This document shows, one piece after another, positions 35,653 through 46,898 of a stretch of 64,000 nt of DNA (position 1 is the stretch's first letter; the number at the start of each line of letters is the position of its first letter). The notes under the pieces were generated by a model. The model did no database searches. It had not been told where the DNA came from and saw nothing but the letters and a program-made list of their open reading frames with translations. The stretch spans positions 123,903-187,902 of the forward strand of contig VCJN01003285.1 of NCBI GenBank assembly GCA_006384855.1. Reading direction: 5' to 3'. The position numbers and the translations under genes were made by a program. Origin of the DNA: Tetraselmis striata (taxonomy: Eukaryota > Chlorophyta > Chlorodendrophyceae > Chlorodendrales > Chlorodendraceae).

Positions 35653-36420
35653 CTAGAGTTTGCTGCGCTGCCCGCCAAGCCGCTCCTTGTAGCCGCTCTG
35701 CGCCTCTTCCACGTCAATGCCCAGCTTTGTGCGCACCAGCGCACTCAGCTCGTCCGCGTCCAGCACTTTGCTGAGCGCCTCAAACTGCGACGGAGCCTCC
35801 GCCAGCCGATTACCGTCTGCGTCCTGCTGCCTCAGCAGATGCAGCTCCCCATCATCCCCGATGTCCCACTTGACATGATGCAGCTTATTCAGCAGCAGGC
35901 TGATGGCCTTGCGATCGGCCCTCGGTGTGTTGCTGCGCAGGACGATACTCGGCACGCCATCCCTCAGCGCAGCCCGCAGCGCGGCGTGTTCCCCCACCTC
36001 GAAACGCCTACCGGTGAGGATGCTACGCATGTTGCAGCGGAAACAGTTCAGCGCCTGACTGAAGTGGCCGTTGCCCAGGGACGTAAAGAAAAGAGTCTCT
36101 GTGACCTCAACTGGTGGGAAGCCCGCCACCTCGCGCACTCGCGCCCGCCAGCGCGCCAGGCTAAGCGAGCCCAGCTCCGAGTCAGCGGACTCGCGCACCA
36201 GGACCGGGATGTCGTGTCCCCGCACCCCCTCGCGCGGCGTGAAGCCCTCCTCCGCAATGCGCTGGGCGATATAGTGCGTGTGCTCCAGGCTCAGCCCCAT
36301 CCCCTCCCGGTTGGTGGCATCTGGCACCACGTCCACGCTGCGTACTGCTGCCAGACCCGACTCGCGCCAACGGCCCAGCAAAGCGTTCAGCCGTGCCACC
36401 TCCGCCCCGACGTTCGCCAT
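35653..36420 (-). CDS. Intronless protein of unknown function, 255 aa
   Basis: I start it at the ATG at 36420 (MANVGAEVARLNALLGRW), the first ATG of a longer open frame, and end at the TAG at 35653. Codon use is strongly GC-rich like the real genes, and the protein has a natural composition. Notable stretches are GLSLEHTHYIAQRIAEEGF, HDIPVLVRES, LFFTSLGNGHFSQALNCFR and AISLLLNKLHHVKWDIG. I do not recognise the family. The pattern of an -IAQRIAEEGF- helix, a PVLVRE strand and a GNGH motif faintly recalls ParB/Srx-type nuclease or kinase folds, which is only a guess. It has no intron and lies head-to-head with the reverse-transcriptase ORF about 0.6 kb away, so it may be a second gene of that element, a retrocopy or a transferred gene. 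Confidence 0.6.
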   Translation of the reverse strand: MANVGAEVARLNALLGRWRESGLAAVRSVDVVPDATNREGMGLSLEHTHYIAQRIAEEGFTPREGVRGHDIPVLVRESADSELGSLSLARWRARVREVAGFPPVEVTETLFFTSLGNGHFSQALNCFRCNMRSILTGRRFEVGEHAALRAALRDGVPSIVLRSNTPRADRKAISLLLNKLHHVKWDIGDDGELHLLRQQDADGNRLAEAPSQFEALSKVLDADELSALVRTKLGIDVEEAQSGYKERLGGQRSKL

Positions 36421-37055
36421 GCTGACCCTGCTAGTGAAGGTCGGCCCCGCTCGCGCGCAGGCGTGAAGCAGGCGAGAGCTGCGCGGGGACGGCCTCGCCC
36501 GCACCCAAAGAAAGCAGCGGATGGCTTTCAAACGGTGTTGACGACTATTACGAGCTGCGTAGCTGCGAAAGCTACTAGCATCCTGGTCGGGTGGTGTGAA
36601 GACTGGGTGCACAAATAGCGCAGAACTGTATTGGCGGGACCAAAGGCGTGAGATCAGCGCGTGACAAGCAGCGGACGAAGCTTGCGCGCTGCCGCCGCGC
36701 TCCCTCCTGGCCTGGCCTGCTTCGCTGCGCGCGCGCCGCCGCTCAGCGCAAGCGACGTAGTCGGGCGGGGTTCTGGGGCGGGGCGGTAACCCTAGGGATA
36801 TAGTCGGGCGAATAAGGCGTCAATTATTGTCGCCCTACCCTACCCTACCTCACCGGCCTCGATGCTCTCGCCCGCCTGCATTCCAGGCTACACGACAGCG
36901 GGCCGGCGCGGCGGGGCGTAGCACCGGCAGCGGCTTGGACAGTCGCCGACGCGCTTTCCGTCGCTGGCGTTGCCGCGGGCGCCGCGTGGGCGCCGAGAAT
37001 TGACGCCGCAGCCAGGTCGCTCCAGCCCGCCCGCGTCAGGCACCACCCGGCCGAT
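36421..37055. other. Intergenic segment between divergent ORFs
   Basis: It is very GC-rich and includes CCCTACCCTACCCTACC at 36834-36850. The plus-strand frame of the reverse transcriptase is open for some distance upstream of 37056, so its true start codon may lie here. Confidence 0.4.
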
Positions 37056-40000
37056 GTGCTGGCTTTCACCGAGGTCGCCGCCGCGTGGCTAGCCAAGGCG
37101 CGCGCCGTGTTGGCCGAGCGGCACCGCCGTCGGGGGGCGCGCCGCGCCGGTGGAGCTGGACAATCGTCGGTGCTGCCGTCGCCCGCACTGCCGTCCGTCG
37201 CTGCGTTCCGGGGCGTCGCAGCGCCCCCGGTTGTTGCCCCCACGCCGCCAGAGGTGGGTGCACCGGCCGGCCACCCCAGTAGCGAGGCCTCACGGGCTCG
37301 GTATCCGCCCCCCCCTACTCGCCCATCTCCAGCCGGCGACGGGGTGGGGTGGGGCGCGGTGGACCACCTCTCCGACGTGGACATGGTGCACATGCCGGCG
37401 GAGATGTCCATGGAGACGGCGGTGCCGATTGACTTTCAAGAAGCGTGGGCAGAGGCACAACGCTGCGTGAATGAGCGGGTGGTGGCGGCGATGGAGGCCA
37501 ATGACCCCGTGGTGTTGGATAGGGCGCTTAAGTGGAAGTACCTGTTGCCACAATTGTTGCTTAGGGCCCCGAGCCGAGGCGGACGGCGGCGGCTGCAAGC
37601 CTTGGCGTGGCGCTTCCGCGCTTTCGCGGAGAGGCGCATGACCGAACTCGTGCGCTCATGGGACGATGCGCGCACTGACGCGTTCTACGCCGGACATGCC
37701 CGCCAGCGTCGGACGGACGCCGATCTCTTCGCGGCGCTGCTCGTGGGCACCGCGGACACCGTTGTGGCGTTGGTGGAGGACGGAGAGCTCTCCCGAGCGG
37801 CGGGCCGACTATCTTCTAAGGGTATGGGCGACTTGTCCGATCCCGATATCCTCGCCCAGCTGCGCGACAAGCACCCGTCCCGTAGCCACCCGATCCCAGA
37901 CGCCGCGTATGCCATTCCGGTGGACGAGGCCGCCCTGACGGTGGACATGCGCGTGCCGTACCAGCAACTCAAGCAGCACGTGGCGGCGGGGCCCTCAGGC
38001 ATGCGCAACGAGTATCTCCGCTGCTTGGTGGGCGAATACGCCCCGGCGTCCGGGCCCGCGGCAGTCCGCGCCATGTCGGAGGTTGCCTCCATGTACCTCC
38101 AAGGCCGCATGCCCGGGTGGTTCAACCGGCTCTTCGCCTCTGCTAGGCTCGTGGCACCTGTCAAGAAGCTAGGCGAGGGGAGGGCCCCGGACGTGCGGCC
38201 TGTGGCAGTCGGGGAGGCGGAGCGGCGCGCAGCGGAGCGGGCAGTGGTTGACAACATGAAGGAGGCATACGTGTCGGTGCTCGCTCCATCTCAGCTCGGC
38301 GTTGGCATTCCCGCGGGCGACTCTGTGCTCATCCACGGCGTCCGGCTCATCGCCGAGAAGCTTGGCCCACGTGCCGTCATCGTCCACACAGACCTTCGCA
38401 ACGCTTACAACGAGGCATGGCGCCGCACCATCATCCAGCGCCACATCGATTGCTCTCCACTACACCCTGTCATCCCTGCGCTTCTAGCCTCCCTCTCCAC
38501 GGACTCGTATCTGGTCGTGGACGACCGGTCCGCCCCTCTGCGGTCGGAGGACGGCGTGCAACAGGGCGCACCTTTGGCCACGACTTCCTTTTGCGTCGCG
38601 ATTCACCCCGAGGTGCAGCAGTGTGATACCACGTTGGAGGTCAATGACGGGGCGGCGCGCTTCAACGCCGACGATGGAATTTTGGTGGGCCTTCCGGAGC
38701 ACGTTTGGCCGGCTCTTCACGCCTTCCGCACGTCCATCAAGGCGTCCGTGGGGCTTGAGGTGCGCTTCGACAAGATGCAGGCGTACAGCGCAGACATGGA
38801 GGCGGCGCGGCGTGAGACTCCGGCCGACATCGAGTGGCCAGAGCTAGATGGCCATCACGGCATCGCGGTCCTCAACGTGCCGCTCGGATCGCGAGAGTAT
38901 GTGCAGGCGTACATGCGCGGCAAGGCGGAGGAGCTACGAGAGGAGGTGGACGCTAGCCTGAGCAAGCTTCTGTCTGCCAAGCCCAGCCGTCGGTACACCC
39001 ACGCCTTGCATCACCACGCATGGGCCCTGCTCAAGCATTGCATGCAACACAAGGCGGGGTATTGGCTCCGCAATTGTCTTCCGTCCGAGGTGGAGGCCTT
39101 TGCGGAGGCGGTGGATGCCACCATCCTCGCGGCGGTCGAACGGGTGCTAGGGGTCTCTTTTGATCCCTCCACGTACGGCACTGACACCAATCCGGTGGTC
39201 ACCGATTTCTTGGCGGAGCTTTTGCACGACCCCGACCCCATGGCAGCGGAGGTGGCTACCTTGAGCGAGGTTGCAGTGGCCAGGGCGCGCAGCAGGCTTC
39301 ACCTCCCCACTCGATTGAAGGGAGCTGGCATCCGCCGCATGGCTACCGTTCGTGATGCCGCCTTCATCGGCTGCATGAACGCCATCCTCCCAAGGTTCCT
39401 GACTAGGAACTCCGGCACCAACACCCCCACCCCTGGTTTCTTCGACCCACAGCTCGGGTCCGTACTTGGCCGAGGCAGCTTCAACGCAAATTCTTCCGCC
39501 CGCCAGTATGACCACTTCCTCAACGATGCTCATGGGTCGGACAGCTACGCCGTGGAGATGCGCGAGGCGTGGGGCCGCCTCCAAGCGGCTACTGCTGGCC
39601 ATCTCGGTGACGCAGATGCACGCCAGATGGAGCGGGAAGTGGAGGCTGCGTCGGGCTCGCAAAAGGAGCTGACGGCATTTCTAGACCAGGCCAACAACTC
39701 CCGGCTTCGAAATGAGGTGTGCGCTCTCCCTGCCACATGTAGGGAACGGATCTTGTTCAACCAGCTCGACGCGGCGTCAGGCATGTGGACAGTGGCCATC
39801 CCCACCGCGCGGACAGCCATGACTCCGCATGAGCTGCGAGAGGTCGCTGCCGGGTACTTCTTTCTGCCTAGCCCGTGCTTGGCCCCGGTGGTTGGGTGCC
39901 AGATTATTCTGCCCTCGACGGAGCACAACCCCGTCATTGTTGATCTATACGGCGACGCGCTCATGAACCTCCCGGCGCCTGGAGACGCTCACTGGCGTGT

Positions 40001-40796
40001 ACAGCACGACGCTATCGCAGATGCCTTCCGCGATCACTGTGTTCACGACCTAGGTATCGCGGTACGGCGGGAGGTGGATGACTTGTTCCAGCAGGCAGTG
40101 CCTCTCGGCAACACCGTACCCCGGGATGAACTCAAGGACCTAGTGCCGGACGCAGAGCTCTCCCTTCCGGTGTTCAACGTCGTGACCGGGAGCTATGATC
40201 CCCGGAGCTTGAAGTCCACGCTGCTAGAGTTCAAGACTATGCGGTACGGGGTCAAGTACACTTCGGTGCCCCGGGCCACAGCTGTGGATCGGTTTGAGCG
40301 CTCCCTGTTGGGCGACATACAACGGGGGTTGGCTGCGCGGGACGCGGCGTGGCACAACACAGAGCCCGGACAGAAGGGTCCTCTTCGAGACATCCTGGAT
40401 ATGTCGGAGTACACGGGCATGGTCTTCGGCACAGTGGGTGAGGTGAGCAAGGGGGTGCACCGCACAGTGCGTGGTATCGCATGCTTGGCTGCGGACCAGG
40501 GTGCCCTCTCATCGCGGGGCACTCGGTGCATCACCCGGGCTCACCAGGAGGCCTTGCTCGCAAGAGATTTCCTCGGGGTCCTGAGCTTGGTGGCCGCTCG
40601 AGAGCGTGCTCGCTGCCTCATCAGACGGCGCAGATTCGTCTCCCATCCCGTTGCTGAAGCTGCACAGCACGTCCGAGGAATGATCACCTACACACACACG
40701 TGCTCGCGTGGCCCGGACTCTGAACCGTGTGCGCATCACTCATCCATCCCGCCTTATGCGGGATGCGGGCCGCTTTTAGGCGGCTTGCTGTGTTGA
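37056..40796 (+). mobile_element. Reverse-transcriptase ORF of a non-LTR-type retroelement, with possible C-terminal PD-(D/E)XK nuclease
   Basis: An uninterrupted ORF of about 1246 codons; the first ATG is unclear because the frame is open upstream. The N-terminal 100 residues are Ala/Pro/Arg-rich. Reverse-transcriptase motifs follow in order. Motif A is VIVHTDLRNAYNEAW (Asp near residue 446), motif B is GVQQGAPLATTSFC (about 500), and the catalytic box is FNADDG (about 536), a variant of the YADD box. A C-terminal stretch has a conserved-looking HWRVQHDAIADAFRDH, then VPDAELSLPV (about 1030) and LLEFKTMRYG (about 1057). These fit a PD...E-x-K nuclease and would place it near non-LTR elements with a restriction-like endonuclease (R2, CRE, NeSL type). 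No integrase, protease or RNase H is seen. The intact frame suggests recent activity. A dead relative lies at 29577-30104. Confidence 0.85.
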
Positions 40797-41164
40797 TTTT
40801 CTAATTCTGGGGAACTGCCCTACCCTGTACCTGCAATTACTCCGTACGGGTCCGCCCTACGCCCGCCGTGTATTCCCTGCTGCTGTATACCCGCCGGCGC
40901 ACATATGGTATGGTCGCCCATAGTAAGTTACTGCAGGCGGTAGCATACTGGTACCCTGTATGTATACCCAGAGGATAGTCGCTACAGAGACTTTCCTTGC
41001 CCTGGAGAAGACAAGGATTACGGGGCGCAGAAATTACAAACGCGACAGCTTCCACTGCTCATCTGTGACTTGAATCAGTTTGAAGGTTGCAGCGGATACA
41101 GCCGGGAGCTATCGCTGCAGAAACGTGGAAACGTGCCCCATCGGCGTGGAACGTGCTGTTGGAG

Positions 41165-42430
41165 ATGCCCGCGGACTCGGCGTCTGGGAGCGGAGGCGCC
41201 GCGCGCGAGGATGTTTCGGCGGCAGCGTCTGCCGAGGCAGGGGGTGGCGGGCTGAGGGAGCCGCTACTCGCAGGTCAACCCCAGGGTGAAGAGCACGCCA
41301 GGCCGCTGAGTCCCACGCACCGCATGAACACCGCGGTTGGCCTGTGGCTTATGGTCATCAGCTCGTTGTTCTTCTCGCTGATGACCCTGCTGGTACGCCC
41401 CGTTGCTGTGCTGGTGCCGTGGGTTTGTACTGGTAGGGTATGACGGAAACATGCATTGCCAAGGAGCAAAACAATAAGCAGCCTCACCATCTCGTTAGGG
41501 ATACAATGGAGGATTGGACAAGCCCTGAGTGATTGGCTGCGAATCGCATGGACGCTGACATAGCCAATTCAAATTGCGCTTCCTATCCTGAATGATTATC
41601 AGGTGAAAGTGGGCTCCAACCTTGGCATCCCTTCCTTCCAATTGGTATTCGCGCGGTCCATCCTCCAGCTGCTCTTTGCGCTGTTCTCATGTGCAATGGC
41701 GGGCATCCATCCTCTAGGCCCTCGCGATAAGGCTGGCTGGATGTTTGCCCGTGGCGCCTGTGGTGCGCTTGGTTTGGCTGCCATGTTCTTTGCCATCAGT
41801 GTCATGGACCTTGGAGACGCGACCACCATCTTCTTCACCGGTCCTGTCTTCACTGCCCTCTTTGCCTACGCCTTCCTGGGGGAGGCACTGACCGGTATCC
41901 TAGTGCTCGCTTCTTTGCTAAGTACGACCGGCGTCACGCTGGTGGTCCGCCCCGCCATTTTGTTCCGGCATACAGTGGACCCCATCTCTGCGCAGGCTGT
42001 GCTGGGGGCAGCGTGCGCGCTGGGAGGAGCCGTGCTTGCTGCAGCTGCATATGTTATCGTTCGCAAGGTGGGGACGCAAGTTCATTTCCTTGTAAACGTC
42101 ACATGGTTTGGTCTCGTCAGTAGCGGGGCATCGCTCGTAGCAGCTTTTGCACTGCAGCAGCCTGTGGTTCCAGACGCGCAGCAATGGGCTGTTCTCCTGG
42201 GGGTCGGCGTCATGGCCTTCCTCGGCCAGTGCTGCCTCAACAGTGGCCTGCAGCTGGCTCCAGCGGGCCCAGGCACTGTCATGCGCAACCTGGACGTTGT
42301 CTTTGCTTACGTCTACCAGGTCACACTGCTCCATGACCCAGCGAACCCGCTAAGCGTGGTGGGCGCGGCGCTTGTGGTGAGCTCCGCTGTCCTGCTTGGC
42401 GTGGCTAAGTGTGCCTCTTCTAGACATTGA
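41165..42430 (+). CDS. EamA/DMT-superfamily membrane transporter
   Basis: There are two exons, 41165-41392 and 41603-42430 (1056 nt, 303 usable codons by my count from this start), joined in phase 0 by a 210-bp GT-AG intron. A Ser/Ala/Gly-rich hydrophilic N-terminus of about 50 residues leads into about ten hydrophobic segments, beginning GLWLMVISSLFFSLMTLL. Recognisable EamA features are SFQLVFARSILQLLFALF, the first-repeat motif GDATTIFFTGPVFTALFAYA, FLGEALTG, the second-repeat VIVRKVG, and GTVMRNLDVVFAYVYQ. The family exports or exchanges small metabolites (amino acids, nucleotide sugars and others); in eukaryotes the closest groups are SLC35G-like proteins and plant WAT1/UmamiT-type relatives. 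The substrate and membrane cannot be read from the sequence. The first ATG in frame was chosen. A TGTAA lies 32 bp past the stop. Confidence 0.9.
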
Positions 42431-42461
42431 ATATGTCCAATTCGGCGTTGACGTGATTTCA

Positions 42462-42466
42462 TGTAA
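42462..42466 (+). promoter_or_regulatory. Putative TGTAA polyadenylation signal of the DMT transporter gene
   Basis: TGTAA lies 32 bp past the stop codon, a good position for the chlorophyte signal. Confidence 0.5.
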
Positions 42467-42861
42467 TTGATATTCGAAGTAGCTGTATAGGAGTAGGATA
42501 AGATGGGCTTTAGAGTGCAAAATTGTGGGTTCGGCACGTTTAGTAGCTGTGTTTTGCAATACCTGCGCTCTTGTTGGTGGCTGCAGCATGGCTAGATTGG
42601 GGTACTGATGATGTGGGCAACTCTGGCCATGTTTGCTTAAGCAACTCTGGCCACCTATAATCATATGTGACTTGACAGGATTCGTGGCCCTGACATGCGG
42701 GAGGATTGCTCAACATGAAGCACCGTCCCTCGAATTGCCCTGGCAAATGTGAAACAGGGGCATCTGTGAGATGGGTATGGTGAGATGGGCCTGCCCCACA
42801 GGTACTGCTATCTACTGTTACGTGTTGTGGACAGATTGGGTGTATGCTAAGGTCTACAGCG

Positions 42862-42863
42862 CC

Positions 42864-42897
<34 letters not shown>

Positions 42898-42961
42898 CAC
42901 ACTGTGTTTTGTGCACGTCTGTGTGTGTTTGTGTGTGTGTGTGGGGGGGGGGGGGGGGGGG
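42862..42961. repeat. Large imperfect palindrome made of C-run/AC-run and GT-run/G-run
   Basis: Nineteen C residues and about seven AC units are followed, after about 25 bp, by about ten GT units and nineteen G residues. The two arms are complementary, so this 100-bp block can fold into a long hairpin or cruciform. It lies downstream of the transporter gene. Confidence 0.85.
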
Positions 42962-43446
42962 TTGTTATGGCCATGGTTCCAAGGAGTCCTATCACAATTT
43001 ACATCGGAACCTGAACCTGCTTTGATTTTTGAGGCTAAACCGCAATTTGATCGAGATGATAACTACAGTTTCTGATTTAAACTACCACGTAAGCTTGTAT
43101 TAAATATACAGTGCATGTGCCAAAAGCGATGCAAATCCTTTAGAGTACTAGTATTAGTAAAAACATCAACGAGTAAATGGGTAGTTTGAATTGCCAGCCA
43201 GCGGCTAACCCACCCTGAGCATGGCCGCCGAAGTGATGAAAGTACAACTATTTAATCAAAATAATCCTGCAATGGAAAAACCTTCGATCCAGCAGCCAGC
43301 TAGCAAGCAGCCATGGACTTGTATATCATGTGGAAAACTGATTTAAAACAAAACAGGCTCAGCAGCGTACCTGTAGTCAACTAGGATGCGGTGACGCCCT
43401 TTGCCCGCCTACAGCTCCATGCAAAATCTTTGTCTCTGTCTGTCTG

Positions 43447-43448
<2 letters not shown>

Positions 43449-43492
<44 letters not shown>
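43449..43492. repeat. CT microsatellite
   Basis: About 20 CT units in a row, preceded by CTGT-type units. Confidence 0.95.
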
Positions 43493-43495
<3 letters not shown>

Positions 43496-43944
43496 AAAAT
43501 AAGCAAAACCACTGGAAAATCGTAACAACCTGCTGATGTGCGGAGTGTGCTTGCCGCAATGAGGGCGACATGGCAGCGGGATTTCAGCAGTAAGGGAGGC
43601 CAGGGGTATTTTATTAATGTTCATGCAGCTACCCGTCTGACCTCTCATCCACCAAGTTTTTGTGCAATCAAGCGCAAATCTAGAGTGGCTTATCCAGCAC
43701 AACATTATGAAGTCCTGCAGCAGGTGGGCGCGGCGGCACAGGCGGCGCCGCGCCGCGCGCGGCCCAGCATATACAGGTTTAAACTAAATCCCCGCGGGAG
43801 TAAAAACGCGATGGGGCTATAATTCATATGTAGCGATTACCCGTACCTGGGTAGTAGCGACCATACCGTTCCGGAATGATGGAGCAGGCGATATAGCGAC
43901 AAACAATTGGAACCTGGTGTACCTTTAGTGCAGGGTAGTAGTGT

Positions 43945-44135
43945 GATATATATATATATATGTATACACCTGTATATACACATATATATGTATATATACA
44001 CATACAGATGTGTATATATAGAGAGAATATATACATATATACATACATATATAAATATATATGTATATGTGTATGTATATGTATATATAGATATCGACAT
44101 ATATAACATATATATATATATATACATATATACAA
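43945..44135. repeat. Degenerate TA/TATACA low-complexity block
   Basis: About 190 bp consist almost wholly of TATA, TATACA and TATGTA units. Open frames through it encode only Tyr/Ile strings and are not genes. Confidence 0.95.
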
Positions 44136-44500
44136 AAAACGCGGATGAACTTTGCCCTACGGGCCAAAATTATGGCCTGTAGCCTACGTGACCCGGTGAA
44201 TATCTCTAAGCCAGCTCTTCACATCACACAGTATATTGTTGTGTCACCTCACGCGCGCTAACCCCGAGCAAAACTGGGCTTTGAGCTGATCGCTACGGAT
44301 GAAGAAGACGTTCCTTTTTTTCCTATCATGCAACAACCATTGGTCGTCATTGGACTTTTATCTTTCAAAGATGAGTCATGTGGTTTCGCCAAAAAAAGTC
44401 GAGCAGGATGTTTTACACGGACAAGAGCCGAAACTGGCAGAGAGGTTCAGCGAAAGCGAGGAGGAAAAACGAAGTAAGGGGGGCACTGTGTGGAACACAG

Positions 44501-44676
44501 TGAAACTGGAAAATGGCAGGCTCAACTGGCATGGCTGCTGTTATGTATGCTCGTGCTGCACACGAAGAGGCACAACGACGGGTGAACTAGTAGCATGCAT
44601 GTACCGCTCCAACAACACTACATGCATCTAGAAAGCGGTTAGGAAAGGAGAAAGCCTCATAAACCAGTTTAGATCA
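44501..44676 (+). repeat. Direct repeat flanking a tyrosine-recombinase remnant, left copy
   Basis: About 175 bp match 46899-47076 in the same direction. Shared blocks include GGAAAATGG, TGCTCGTGC, CGAAGAGGCA, CGGGTGAACTA, AGGAAAGGAGAAA and ACCAGTTTAGATCAT. The two copies enclose the recombinase pseudogene, so they look like the ends, or split direct repeats, of a single element. Confidence 0.65.
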
Positions 44677-44685
44677 TTTCAAAGT

Positions 44686-45330
44686 TTAGTCTGAATTTGC
44701 CACGCAGTAGAGGAAACGAAGATAGCGAGAGATTGACGAAGCAATGGTAGCGCCGGGTATCAATGTCGGAGGCGTCGTATAGGCCACCGCTGCAAAGTGT
44801 TGTTGATTTCGGAAGTGTGGCAAGGGCGCGATGTGGCCGAAGAAGAACCACACGCCAAGAAAAGGGACAACATTAGGGTCCATGTAGTCCAAGACGACGT
44901 CGGAGTTGCACGCCCATGCGCCCATGATGTAGCGGATGATGTGGGACAACGCGCCACCGATGGCATTGGCGGCAGAGGCCGCACCCTTCCAATGTCTGTG
45001 CAAGCTCCACGAGGTGCCGGTAGGGGTGCGTCACCGACGAGACGGACGGCCGTAGAAATTAAACCACTCCGACATGGTTGCGTCAGTCCACGAGGTGGAG
45101 TGCGAACAACAGTCGCGGTTGTCGCCTCCATGGGGCTGATATTTTTCGAGTCGTGACAAAATTCAGCGAACACCTTAAGCCTCCCAAATGTAGGTGTTGA
45201 GGGTCTGGTCGGAGAGGGAGCGAGAGAGAATATCGAGGGCTCGCTGTCTCATAGCGTCTGAACCGAAGGCCACCCGTAGACGACCACGAGGTGATGTCGC
45301 CCACGAAGCGGGCGCCGCGGGCTCGTCAAT
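44686..45330 (-). pseudogene. Decayed tyrosine recombinase of a DIRS/Kangaroo-like or Crypton-like element
   Basis: Read on the minus strand, RALDILSRSLSDQTLNTYIW and, after a frameshift, VFAEFCHDSKNISPMEATTA then TVVR match the SAM-like core-binding domain of tyrosine recombinases. After further shifts, GGALSHIIRYIMGAWACNSD then VVLDYMDPNVV matches the C-terminal catalytic region, where a G-x-W-x-S block precedes the tyrosine. The middle is too damaged to place the catalytic Arg and His residues. At least two frameshifts and an in-frame stop (after IWEA) show it is dead. Direct repeats of about 175 bp flank the 2.4-kb segment. In Volvox the DIRS-like element Kangaroo carries its recombinase on the strand opposite to its other genes; the opposite-strand ORF fragment at 46024-46190 could fit such a plan, but no reverse transcriptase is seen. 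Confidence 0.6.
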
Positions 45331-45923
45331 CACATAAGTGTGACGCTTGACATAAGCGGCGACATGGGGCCGAAACAACCGCCGAGAAAAATGTTCAGCG
45401 CCGTCTGTCAAGTTACCGGCAGTTGCACTGTAAATGCTGGAAGGGTTACACACGGTACGGTGTTGTGGGGCAAGCTTCAGGTAGGAGGGCAGCCCCCCGC
45501 GCCCGTCGCGCTCGTAGCGCGCACAACGTCCACGGGCGAATGAAGATCGTTGCGAACCACTTGTAACCCGTAGAGTAGCGACTGAAGTAAGAAGGGAAAT
45601 GGTACGGGAGACGGGTTGTTGAATCGTCAAGTAAATGTGTGCGGATGGTTGAGCCGCACTTGGGTGATGCTACATGGAGCGCCGCACCAAGGAAGGTCTA
45701 AAGGAAGTCCGTAGGAAAGGGGGTTCCGGTCCGGATGGACACGGGGCGCTCGTCTCGCCGTTGAGCTGCCATGGTCCGCCGTGCGGCGGCCACCGAAAGG
45801 TAAGATTACCTCGCAAAGAGATGGCAGCTACTCCGACGAAAGGCGCCCCACGCCATCAGTCACGCTCACCTTCGCACCCGCGCCCGCGGCCGTCGCGCCC
45901 GCGACCATGGCCGCGCTCGCGTC

Positions 45924-46190
45924 TTGCAAGTGTCGCATGCGTGCGTGATAGATGTAGCGGCGGCTTTGACACTGCTGGCGACCGCCGCCTCGAACCCTTG
46001 GCGGCCGTATGTAGTCGCGCATCAGGTCAGCAAAGACCGCAAAACCGAGATGATCCGCTATGGGCTAGAAGTGCTGAGCCCGCACCACGTCCAACACACC
46101 TTGGCCGCCATTTCCAAGCTTGATCTCGCTCAGCTTCCGGAGAAAGGCCAGACAAAAGCGAAACTTCTTGTCGATGGCATATCGGCGTAG
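45924..46190 (+). CDS. Unknown short ORF inside the recombinase element remnant
   Basis: The frame ends with a protein-like stretch: VSKDRKTEMIRYGLEVLSPH, then HTLAAISKLDLAQLPEKGQT and KAKLLVDGISA, with a charged amphipathic composition. It lies between the two direct repeats and on the opposite strand to the recombinase remnant. I do not recognise a family; it may be the end of another gene of the same element. Confidence 0.3.
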   Translation: MQVSHACVIDVAAALTLLATAASNPWRPYVVAHQVSKDRKTEMIRYGLEVLSPHHVQHTLAAISKLDLAQLPEKGQTKAKLLVDGISA

Positions 46191-46898
46191 TGGTTGCGAG
46201 CACGCGCAAGGTATATTCTTGCGGTGTAACGTCCTAGTTAGCAGCCGAAATGCATGCATGGCATAGCTTGTCGAGAGCTATACGAAAAGGGCGGCAGCGT
46301 GAGGCCGAAAACACGTCATCTAAAGTTACTTTTAGTGGGCCGGTAAGGAAACGCCGGTCGTCATGCTGGGGGTAGTCGTTCATCAAGTCAGTCCGTAGCA
46401 GAAACATGTGCCAGCACCCGTATAGCGGAAGCATATGGCGGGCACCCGACTAACCGGACGAGCGCCCTCGAAACCTTATTTTGGTCTCTGCAATAGCTCT
46501 GGCACCGCAAGGTAGCCGCCGTCCTCGTCACTACTCGCGGATTTTGAACCAGCACGGCCGCTATGGGCCACTTATAGCAAGTTGGGGCGCATTGTGGCTC
46601 CCCCGCTACTTCTTGCGGGTTGTCTCGGGCCGCACTGCCCTAACCCGGGACCATGTGCCCCATCTCCATCGTCATCGCGCCCGCGAGCCGGCGACCAAGT
46701 GAGCTCGAAAAGCAACGCAGACTGGGCTTGCATGACTGTCCGCTTGAAGCGACCCGAGTGTCGGCTCGACGACGGGTTCTTCTCCGTCTCACATGGATGC
46801 TAACGCGCGGACGTACGGACGAGAATATCATGGCGAGCCGAGTGCGCTCTGTAAACAACATGTGACCTTGCCCGCAACTTGCTACGGAATAGTTAATC

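Noticed and set aside
35839-36618. A 259-codon open frame on the plus strand
   Set aside because: It is the shadow of the intronless minus-strand gene; high GC keeps the opposite frame open.
36834-36850. CCCTA units resembling telomere repeat
   Set aside because: There are only three units and the period is 5 bp, unlike the CCCTAAA or CCCTAAAA repeats of green algae.
43824-44182. Open frames of Tyr/Ile repeats on both strands
   Set aside because: They are translations of a TA-rich microsatellite, not genes.
44299-44630. A 110-codon plus-strand open frame before the left direct repeat
   Set aside because: Its second half is the direct repeat itself, and the first half has no recognisable family.
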